64,000 nt of DNA from Halanaerobium kushneri (GTDB taxonomy: Bacteria; Bacillota; Halanaerobiia; Halanaerobiales; Halanaerobiaceae). The position numbers and the translations under genes were made by a program. Of this stretch, positions 8,540 to 15,745 are shown in pieces (within the stretch, counting starts at the first letter, position 1; each line of letters begins with the position of its first letter). Location: the NCBI RefSeq assembly GCF_900156285.1, contig NZ_FTNC01000002.1, positions 149,620 through 213,619 of the forward strand. Direction: 5' to 3'. The notes under the pieces are model-generated. The model was not told the DNA's origin, did not search any database, and was given only the letters and a program-made list of their open reading frames with translations.

Positions 8540-9118
8540 CTAAACTTTAAGCCCGCTGATCAAATAAGAATTATAATCTATAGCTTTAACTTCTATATTT
8601 TTAATATTTCTCTCTTCCAGCATAGCTTTTAACTGCTCACTTTTAACCCGATGATGAAGTGGTGGACCCTCTTCTCTTTGATCTGGATCCCACTCAATAA
8701 AAACAACCCTGGAACCCTTCTCTAAAAAATTAAAATAGTTATCCAAAAACTCAGCTTTATCTTCTACCTCATGAAAAAGATAAGCAAAAAGCATAAAATC
8801 TGCACTCTGATGCAGGTTGGCATCATTATCCTCGCTCTTACAAATTTCTATTCTGTCAGTTAAGCCCGCCTGCTGAGCTCTGTGTTTTAAATCCAAAAGC
8901 ATATCTATTTCTACATCAACAGAATAAACTTTTCCCTTTTCACCAACTATTTCTGCTGCCGGCAGTGAGAAAAATCCATTCCCTGCTCCTACATCAACAA
9001 ATATATCTCCCTCTTTTAAATTTAACTTTGACAGCATTTCAGCCGGTTTTAAACTTTTTAATCTTTTTTCTGAAAATAATTTTTTCTTTTTAGATGGATG
9101 AAATCTTTTACCTGACAT
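8540..9118 (-). CDS. Class I SAM-dependent methyltransferase
   Basis: A 192-residue cytosolic methyltransferase with a Rossmann fold. The SAM-binding motif I is FVDVGAGNGFFSLPAA near residues 37-52, followed by the acidic motif VYSVDVEIDMLLDLKHRA and the post-I/IV region ADFMLFAYLFHEVED. This resembles UbiE/Methyltransf_11-type enzymes, but the substrate cannot be read. The start ATG at 9118 follows AGGAGTGGTTTT. The N-terminus is rich in lysine (HPSKKKKLFSEKRLKSLKP). The gene stands alone: its former terminator (7036-7075) is now displaced by an ISL3 element inserted 32 bases after its stop. Confidence 0.88.
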   Translation of the reverse strand: MSGKRFHPSKKKKLFSEKRLKSLKPAEMLSKLNLKEGDIFVDVGAGNGFFSLPAAEIVGEKGKVYSVDVEIDMLLDLKHRAQQAGLTDRIEICKSEDNDANLHQSADFMLFAYLFHEVEDKAEFLDNYFNFLEKGSRVVFIEWDPDQREEGPPLHHRVKSEQLKAMLEERNIKNIEVKAIDYNSYLISGLKV

Positions 9119-9245
9119 AAAACCACTCCTATTCTATTAAAATATCACTTTTATAAATTTACTCATTTAACTATTAAATTCAAATCAATATATTTATAAA
9201 GTTATTTTATCTTATCTAAAGATATTATAACTTAAATCAGACAAT

Positions 9246-9292
9246 TAAAAAGTAAAAGACCCTACATCTGTAAAGATTGTAAGGCCTTTTAC
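9246..9292 (-). terminator. Intrinsic terminator for the glucuronide/GH3 operon
   Basis: GTAAAAGACCCTACA (9252-9266) pairs with TGTAAGGCCTTTTAC (9278-9292). On the minus strand this is a 15-bp stem with two G-U wobbles followed by TTTTT. It ends transcription arriving from the GH3 gene. Confidence 0.85.
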
Positions 9293-9329
9293 TTCATCTA
9301 TATTAATTTAATAAGGAGCTAATTTATTT

Positions 9330-9369
9330 GGTACCGGGTACCTGGGATTTTTTTCAGGTACCCGGTGCC
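9330..9369. repeat. Palindromic GGTACC-type hairpin repeat, copy 1
   Basis: GGTACCGGGTACCTG and CAGGTACCCGGTGCC form a 15-bp inverted repeat with one mismatch around a 10-base T-rich loop. It lies just after the GH3 stop. A related CCGGGTA hairpin occurs at 11982-12015 in the same operon. Confidence 0.7.
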
Positions 9370-9378
9370 GTTATTATG

Positions 9379-11085
9379 CTATCTCTTTGCTTCCCAAATA
9401 TCACACCAAACATTTTCATTATAAGAACCTTTAAAATCAGATTTACCCATTATCTTTTCAATAGTCTGTCTGATAATTTCACTTGTATTTCCGTGAGCAT
9501 TGATAAAAGTTTTAACCATAGGTACATCAATAAAGTGGTTGGTATAATTTAAGGAAACAAATACTGTTGGAATTTCAGCAGCATACCAGGGAACCTCATT
9601 ATCCATTGGAGACTTCCACTTAATCCTGTAATTATTCTGCTGGGCATAACCCCTAACATCAGCAAAAACAAAAGCTGCATCATATTTATCACGATATTCC
9701 ATTATTTTACCTTTTTCACGGGATTCACCTTCGTTTAAATCAACCTCAAAACCTGCCTTTTCCAGTTCTTCAATAATTCTTTCTCTGGATGAGGTATCGC
9801 TATTATAAATTCCACCAAGCTCTCCATAGAGATAATATAATTTTATTCTTGGATGAGTCTCCGGGGTTATCGGCAGCTGATCCAGGCTGTCTTTAACCAG
9901 AGTAATTCCCTGATCGGCAGCCTCTGCAGCCATTTCATGATGTTCCTTCTGACCAATTATCTCAAGCTTATCTTCTGCCGGTACTAACTGATCAGCCTCC
10001 GAATTCTGATGAAGATTAATTGCTGCTTTGAGTCCTAAAATTCTTTCCAGTGCCTCATTTAATCTTTGATCTGTAATTACTCCATTTTTGTAGCCTTCCA
10101 GCATAAACTGAAAATCTTCTTCCTTATCATTAAAGAATAAAAACATGTCACAGCCAGCAGCTATTGCACCAGGGACATAATCCTTTCTTGACATAGCAGC
10201 TGTCATTCCTAGCATATGTGAGGCATCTGTTACTACCAGACCGTTAAAGCCCAATTTATCTCTTAAGAGATCATTTAATAACTCTGAAGCCAGAGTTGCC
10301 GGCATAATATCCTGTTCGCTTAATTCCGGGTTCAGCTGTTTTGAGTATTCCGGCATTGCAATATGACCGGCCATAATACTCATCAGACCATTGTCAATGT
10401 GGTGTTTGTATACTTTACCAAAAGTCTGATCCCATTTTTTTGGCTCAAAATCATTAATTCCTAAAACCAGATGCTGATCTCTTTCTTCAACACCATCACC
10501 GGGAAAATGCTTAACACAGGTAGCAATTTCACCAACTTCGCTGTCTTTTAAACCTTCAAGATAGGCTGAGGTATATTTAATTACCTTCTCCGGTGTGTTT
10601 CCATAGGCTCTGGTGTTAACAATTGTATTCCGCCAGTTATATAAAATATCAACTGAGGGATCAAAATTCCAGTTTACTCCGAGAGCTGCTTCTTCTCGAC
10701 CGCTGACCAGACCTGCATTATAGGCCACTTCTTCTGATTCTGAGGCCTCAGTCATTGCTCCACTGGCAATAAAAGTTCCATTTGTTGAAGCACCATCGCC
10801 ACCATTATCACAGTTGGCTGCTGCCAGCAGTGGAATTTTACTTGCTGCCTGCATATCTTTGATAAAATTATAAACTTCTTCAGATCTTTTACTGGCATAT
10901 CTGATTCCACCAACATGATACTTCTTCACAATTTCTGCATTATCCGGATCAGCCAAATCACCATGAATCCTGGTGATAAATAACTGGCCGATTTTTTCTT
11001 CCAGTGACATTTCAGAAATTGTGTCTTTTACCCATTTAATATCTTCATCATTTAAATAAAAAGGCTTTGCTTTTAAATCTACCAT
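9379..11085 (-). CDS. Glycoside hydrolase family 3 (NagZ-like beta-glycosidase)
   Basis: A 568-residue cytosolic enzyme without signal peptide. The GH3 N-terminal barrel spans about residues 20-350, with KHFPGDG at 192-198, the Asp-His pair ERDQH (D203, H205) typical of beta-N-acetylglucosaminidase-like GH3, and the nucleophile in GLVVTDASHMLGM (D287). A second domain (about 390-560) follows. The common NagZ box KHFPGHG is KHFPGDG here. It follows the HAD gene by 17 bases and ends the glucuronidase operon, so it may remove a sugar linked to glucuronate rather than act on peptidoglycan; that role is inference. The start has a perfect GGAGGT four bases upstream. Confidence 0.88.
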   Translation of the reverse strand: MVDLKAKPFYLNDEDIKWVKDTISEMSLEEKIGQLFITRIHGDLADPDNAEIVKKYHVGGIRYASKRSEEVYNFIKDMQAASKIPLLAAANCDNGGDGASTNGTFIASGAMTEASESEEVAYNAGLVSGREEAALGVNWNFDPSVDILYNWRNTIVNTRAYGNTPEKVIKYTSAYLEGLKDSEVGEIATCVKHFPGDGVEERDQHLVLGINDFEPKKWDQTFGKVYKHHIDNGLMSIMAGHIAMPEYSKQLNPELSEQDIMPATLASELLNDLLRDKLGFNGLVVTDASHMLGMTAAMSRKDYVPGAIAAGCDMFLFFNDKEEDFQFMLEGYKNGVITDQRLNEALERILGLKAAINLHQNSEADQLVPAEDKLEIIGQKEHHEMAAEAADQGITLVKDSLDQLPITPETHPRIKLYYLYGELGGIYNSDTSSRERIIEELEKAGFEVDLNEGESREKGKIMEYRDKYDAAFVFADVRGYAQQNNYRIKWKSPMDNEVPWYAAEIPTVFVSLNYTNHFIDVPMVKTFINAHGNTSEIIRQTIEKIMGKSDFKGSYNENVWCDIWEAKR

Positions 11086-11101
11086 AATTACCTCCGTTTT
11101 T

Positions 11102-11944
11102 TTACTTTAAAATAAAATTAAATTTTTTAATCAGCTTTTCTTCATATTCACCCTGATAATTTCCACTGAAAAACTTTTCTGCTGCCTGATTAGCAAATTC
11201 TTGCCAGGATTCTTCTTCCTCACAGGGCATTATCGGATAAAATAATACTTCATTTTTCTCAGAGGCTCTTAAATCTCCCGGTGCATCACCGATCATTAAT
11301 ACTTGATTTTTATCATACCCTTTTGCCTTTAAATCCTTAATGTTAGCAGCTTTCGAACCAGCTTCCTGACCAAGTATGACTTTAACATACTTCTTTAAAT
11401 CATAACTCTCCCATTCATCTAAAAGAGCTTCCTGATTAGCTGAAGAAACAACTGCTAGATCTGCTTTAGCTGAGATTTCAGCAAGTGATTTTTTAACTCC
11501 TATAAAAACTTTTCCCTGATTTTTTTCCAGTTTTGAAATCTCCTGATTAACCCGCTGACTCCATTGAAGTGCTAATTTAAGCTGCTGATTATTCTCATTA
11601 TTTTTAATGGCTCTTTTTAAAGCAGGGTTGGATAATTCGCTGCTTTCTTGAGTCCATTTTTCAATCTGATTAATTTGGGGCAGTTGATAACCTTCTTTTT
11701 TTAATTCATTAAAAGTTTTAACCAGACCCTGAAAGCGGTTGATACCTCTGCTGTGAGAATAAAGATTAACCTTATCCCAGTGTTTCAAAAAATCTTCTTC
11801 CATCTCCTCTAACTGCCAGACTTTAACTGCCTGCGGACCAAAAGCTTTTTTATGTTTTTCAGTCATTGTATCAATCGCTGAACCATCAGAATCAATGCAG
11901 ATCAGATATTCTTTTTCTTTTAGATAATTATCAATAAGGTTCAT
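11102..11944 (-). CDS. HAD-superfamily hydrolase
   Basis: A 280-residue cytosolic phosphatase-like protein. HAD motif I is atypical: ICIDSDGSAIDTM (D18, D20) in place of the usual DxDGT. Motif II serine/threonine is likely AVVSSAN, the motif III lysine lies around LKKYVKVILGQEAGSKAANI, and motif IV is VLMIGDAPGDLRASEKN, so all catalytic elements appear present. The cap between residues about 40 and 150 is alpha-helical. It lies between beta-glucuronidase and the GH3 gene in one operon. A role in dephosphorylating a sugar product is inference. The GGGTGA ribosome site is moderate. Confidence 0.82.
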   Translation of the reverse strand: MNLIDNYLKEKEYLICIDSDGSAIDTMTEKHKKAFGPQAVKVWQLEEMEEDFLKHWDKVNLYSHSRGINRFQGLVKTFNELKKEGYQLPQINQIEKWTQESSELSNPALKRAIKNNENNQQLKLALQWSQRVNQEISKLEKNQGKVFIGVKKSLAEISAKADLAVVSSANQEALLDEWESYDLKKYVKVILGQEAGSKAANIKDLKAKGYDKNQVLMIGDAPGDLRASEKNEVLFYPIMPCEEEESWQEFANQAAEKFFSGNYQGEYEEKLIKKFNFILK

Positions 11945-11981
11945 TTTTTCACCCGCTCTTATTTGTGATATATTTTACTTA

Positions 11982-12015
11982 TACCCGGTCCAGATAGGCT
12001 TATTTGGACCGGGTA
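11982..12015. repeat. Palindromic hairpin repeat, copy 2
   Basis: TACCCGGTCCA (11982-11992) and TGGACCGGGTA (12005-12015) form a perfect 11-bp inverted repeat with a 12-base loop, between the beta-glucuronidase and HAD genes. No U-run follows on either strand, so it is unlikely to be a simple terminator. The CCGGGTA arm matches copy 1 at 9330-9369. Confidence 0.7.
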
Positions 12016-12038
12016 CAAAAGAATCATTTCACTATTGT

Positions 12039-13850
12039 TTAAGCTTTATAATTATTCGGCATTTCTTCCCATCTCTTTTTTAAAAGATGAGCTGACATCT
12101 TAGGCTGCCTGTCTCTGGTAAAAGCACCTTTTTTATTGCCGTTAACTCTTAAAATACCTTCTACAGTCTGGAAGTCAGCAAAATTCCACATCTGTTCTCC
12201 AACTATTGAATTACAGTTATCAAAAACCTGATGCTGAACTTCTAAATATTCATTTTGATACTCCTCAGACCACTGAACTGAAGGTAGTTTGTGAATACCT
12301 GCCTTGGTATCTGCACCATATTCGGTCATTACAATTGGCTTTCCTTCTTTTTCCCAGCCGGCAAGTTCTTCTTCAAAATCTTTCTGAGCATATTCTAGTT
12401 CAGAACCCCCAATGATATACCAGCCGTAATAGCGATTTAGCGATATCACATCAGCAAACTGGGCTACATTACACTTGCCATAGGGGGCAGTCATAATATT
12501 GGTAAACGTAAGAGGTCTCTTTTGAGGATCAAGGCCCCGGGCAAAGGAGAAAATTTCTGCAAAGTATTCTTCTGCTCTTTTTTGAGCACTATCCGGTTCA
12601 TTGGCCAGGCACCACATAACAACAGAAGCATGGTTTTTATCTCTCTTCATTAAACGCTTAATTTCTCTTTTATGATTTTTTATTGTCTGCTCGTGGACAA
12701 TTTCTTTTTCAAAGAACTCCGATTCTTTACCTGTACCTGCAGCCAGGAAGTTCATATTCATATCAAAAAGTCCGACTGCAGGAGTTTCATCGATTACTAC
12801 AACCCCTCTGCGGTCACACATTCGATAAAATTCTTCGTCATAAGGATAGTGTGAGGTGCGAACTGAGTTAGCTCCAATCCAGTCCAAAAGCTCAGCATCT
12901 CTGATCATTACTGCCGGATCAAAACCGCGTCCGTTAATCTCACTGTCCTGATGCTTACCAAAACCTTTGAAATAAAATGGCTCATCATTAATTAAAAAGC
13001 GGTTGCCTTTAACTTCAACTGTCCTAATTCCTACCGGCAGTGGATAATTATCGACCAGCTCTCCTGCACTTAACAGACTTACTTCCAGATTATAGAGATA
13101 TCCTTCTCCAGGCTGCCAGAGCTTAACGTCTTCAAACTTCAATCTGCCTTCTGCACCTGAGTTTTGGGCAACAACTTCGCCGTCAGCGTCCTTTAATTCA
13201 ACCCTTATTTCAGAATGAGAGCTGCTTTTAATTTCATATTCTACAATACCGGTACTATCATCAAAATCTGTAACTGTGCTAATGTCATAAATATAGTCCT
13301 TAGGCAGAAGCTGCAGTTTTACTGCAGAGTGGATTCCAGCATAATTAAAGAAATCAAAATAAGGGAAGAGTCTCCTTTTGCCATCATCATATTCTTTAAT
13401 CTGTCCTGTAGGGATAGTTGTTAAATCTAATTCATTATTAACAACTACAACCAGAGTATTTTTGGCTCCAAAATCAGCTGCTTCATTAATAATTGCTCCA
13501 AAGGGCATATATCCGCCTTCATGTTCAGCAATTTTTTCGCCATTTAGCCAGACTTCCGCTCTGTGAGTTGCACTGCCAAAGCGCAGGTTAATATTTTTTT
13601 GCTGCCATTCTTCTGCCAGATAAAATTCTGTCTGATACCAGACGTCTCCAACATGTTCTCTAATATCTTTATCTGTAAAAAGATCATTATAACTTGAAGG
13701 AACAGGCACTTCTTTGTAATCATTTAAACCGTTCTGCCAGCCTTCTTCTCTCCCCTTTTCTTCAAAATCAACTTTAAACTTCCAGATCCCTGATAAATCA
13801 ATCACCTGACGGGTTGCAGATTCAGCAGGATATAAAAATTGTGATTCCAT
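12039..13850 (-). CDS. uidA: Beta-glucuronidase (GH2)
   Basis: This cytosolic GH2 enzyme hydrolyses beta-glucuronides to glucuronate. It is 603 residues long, the same length as the E. coli enzyme. The sugar-binding jelly roll spans about 15-180, the immunoglobulin-like domain about 185-275 and the TIM barrel about 280-600. The general acid is in WCLANEPD (E418) and the nucleophile in IVMTEYGAD (E510). The N-x-K pair that recognises the glucuronate carboxylate is present (N572, K574), which separates it from beta-galactosidases. The GPH symporter lies 119 bases upstream. Glucuronate produced here can feed UxaC and UxaE encoded at 59-62 kb. The CGGAG ribosome site is good. Confidence 0.96.
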   Translation of the reverse strand: MESQFLYPAESATRQVIDLSGIWKFKVDFEEKGREEGWQNGLNDYKEVPVPSSYNDLFTDKDIREHVGDVWYQTEFYLAEEWQQKNINLRFGSATHRAEVWLNGEKIAEHEGGYMPFGAIINEAADFGAKNTLVVVVNNELDLTTIPTGQIKEYDDGKRRLFPYFDFFNYAGIHSAVKLQLLPKDYIYDISTVTDFDDSTGIVEYEIKSSSHSEIRVELKDADGEVVAQNSGAEGRLKFEDVKLWQPGEGYLYNLEVSLLSAGELVDNYPLPVGIRTVEVKGNRFLINDEPFYFKGFGKHQDSEINGRGFDPAVMIRDAELLDWIGANSVRTSHYPYDEEFYRMCDRRGVVVIDETPAVGLFDMNMNFLAAGTGKESEFFEKEIVHEQTIKNHKREIKRLMKRDKNHASVVMWCLANEPDSAQKRAEEYFAEIFSFARGLDPQKRPLTFTNIMTAPYGKCNVAQFADVISLNRYYGWYIIGGSELEYAQKDFEEELAGWEKEGKPIVMTEYGADTKAGIHKLPSVQWSEEYQNEYLEVQHQVFDNCNSIVGEQMWNFADFQTVEGILRVNGNKKGAFTRDRQPKMSAHLLKKRWEEMPNNYKA

Positions 13851-13968
13851 TTTTTATCACTCCGTTTATTTAAAATTTTAAAAATATAATTATAGAGCTT
13901 CTCTAATATATATAATTTTAGAAAAGCCCTAATAATATTTCATTCATTATACTATTAATTCAAAATTA

Positions 13969-15450
13969 TTAAGCAGTAGTTGAAGCTACAGTTTTCCTCT
14001 CATCGATTTCATCCTGAATTTCGGCCATTTTTTCTGCATCAAGAGGATAGAATTTCATAGCAATTAGAGATGCCACATGCCCGATTAATGGTAAACCAAA
14101 AACAATAAACATTATGGCAATTTCCAGCCCCTGACCAACAGGAGAGTTGGGTGGAATCTTTTGGGCACCATATCCTGCCAGTGAAATACTAAGCCCCATT
14201 ATTACTGTACCTAAAGAAGAAATCATTTTATCCACAAAGGAAAAAATAGTGCCAATGAATCCAGACATAAATCTGCCTGAGCGATAAGTTTCGTAATCGG
14301 TACAGTCGGCAATCATTGGAATAACAATATTACCAGCTAACTGACTTACTGAATATTGAGCACCTAAAAGTATTAAAAGAATTAATACTTGAGTTGAAAA
14401 TTCTCCTGATGCTAAAAATGGTGTAGCAACAACAAGCATTAAAACTAATATTGTTCCACCCCAGGTTAATCTAACAAAAGATTTTTTAAGACCAACTTTT
14501 TCTGCATATTTAACTCCTAAATAGGTAACTATTACAGCTGGTACTGTCACCCAGAGTGTAAATTTACCCTGAAGAGCAGTATTATATAGAATATTGGAAA
14601 AGAAGTAAACGAAACCAGCTCTTCTTGCAGTCATAGCTAATTTATCAGTAGAAGCAGCCACAATTAACATTTTCAAAGGTCTGTTGTTTTTTAATACTTC
14701 CCAGGCATCCTTAAATTTAACTTCTTTAGAATTTTCAGCCAGTCCAAAATATTCAGTTCTGTCTTTTGACCAGATACCAATAATTGCTAAGATAGTCATC
14801 ACAAAAGAAGCAGCCATAAATACAATAGATACAGTTGACCATAAGGCAGGATCATTAACATTCTGAGCATATTTAGGTGCCATATAGGTCATAATAAACC
14901 AGGTACCACCAGAAAATAATAAAGTGTTATATATTGCATCAAAAAAAGTAAAAAGTGGTCTTTGAGCTGGATCATTAGTTAGAGCTGCCTGAGCTCCTTT
15001 AGTACAGGAAGTCTGAAAAGTATACCCAATAATTGCTAAACCATATAAAACTGCTGTAACAATATACTTTGTCTGTTCTGACCATTCAGGTGGGACATGA
15101 AACAGGGCTATTAGCATTACTACTAAAATAATATTTCCTACTAGCATAAAGGGACGATATTTTCCAAACTTAGTGTCAGTCTTGTCAAGTACAAACCCAA
15201 TAATCGGATCGGTAAAACCATCAAACATTCTCATTGCAGTTGCTATACCACCAACAATAGCTGCTGATAAACCTAAAACATTCTGAGTAAAAAAGGCATA
15301 ATACATTATTAATAAAAAGGCTGTGTTTGTAGCAGTATTATTTAAAGCAAAAAATGCAATCTGCCATTTTTCTGCGTTATGATACTTTCCCTTTTCTTTC
15401 AATTTTTCTCTTTTCTTTTTAATTTCTTTTTGATCTGGCTTATTTAACAT
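13969..15450 (-). CDS. GPH-family cation:sugar symporter (probable glucuronide importer)
   Basis: A 493-residue membrane protein of the glycoside-pentoside-hexuronide symporter family (MelB/UidB type) with about twelve membrane helices. The family signature is intact: MRMFDGFTDPIIGFVLDKTD followed by TKFGKYRPFMLVG near residues 65-100, and the conserved second-half segment with NIVIPMIADCTDYETYRSGR. It directly precedes beta-glucuronidase, so import of beta-glucuronides or aldouronic oligosaccharides is the most likely role. A basic N-terminal extension (KEIKKKREKLKEKGKYH) precedes helix 1. The ribosome site AGGAGG is close to ideal. It is the first gene of the glucuronide operon. Confidence 0.92.
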   Translation of the reverse strand: MLNKPDQKEIKKKREKLKEKGKYHNAEKWQIAFFALNNTATNTAFLLIMYYAFFTQNVLGLSAAIVGGIATAMRMFDGFTDPIIGFVLDKTDTKFGKYRPFMLVGNIILVVMLIALFHVPPEWSEQTKYIVTAVLYGLAIIGYTFQTSCTKGAQAALTNDPAQRPLFTFFDAIYNTLLFSGGTWFIMTYMAPKYAQNVNDPALWSTVSIVFMAASFVMTILAIIGIWSKDRTEYFGLAENSKEVKFKDAWEVLKNNRPLKMLIVAASTDKLAMTARRAGFVYFFSNILYNTALQGKFTLWVTVPAVIVTYLGVKYAEKVGLKKSFVRLTWGGTILVLMLVVATPFLASGEFSTQVLILLILLGAQYSVSQLAGNIVIPMIADCTDYETYRSGRFMSGFIGTIFSFVDKMISSLGTVIMGLSISLAGYGAQKIPPNSPVGQGLEIAIMFIVFGLPLIGHVASLIAMKFYPLDAEKMAEIQDEIDERKTVASTTA

Positions 15451-15670
15451 TAATAAGTCCTCCTAGTTTTTTAATGGATTTAGTCCGGCCCTTCCGGATT
15501 GAGCTGAACTACGAAAATCATGTCTTATAGGACTTATGTTAGATTTAACTAACTCTTATATAACTTCTAATAACATTATAAAATAAAAATATTGTAATTT
15601 CGTCTCTATTTATTTGGAATTAATAAATAAAAATCCAGTTAAATTGAATTTATTCAGAAACAAATCATTA

Positions 15671-15714
15671 AAACCCAAAGAAAAGATAATTAACTGTTTC
15701 TTTTCTTTGGGTTT
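15671..15714 (-). terminator. Intrinsic terminator after the AraC-GH39 gene
   Basis: AAACCCAAAGAAAAG (15671-15685) and CTTTTCTTTGGGTTT (15700-15714) form a perfect 15-bp stem. On the minus strand it is followed by TTTTAATG. It separates the regulator from the GPH symporter operon, which therefore needs its own promoter in 15451-15670. Confidence 0.85.
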
Positions 15715-15745
15715 CTATTTTTTCCTATAAATATTTAGTTTTTAG

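Noticed and set aside
12206..13566. Plus-strand open frames inside the beta-glucuronidase gene
   Set aside because: Antisense shadows of an intact, motif-complete enzyme.
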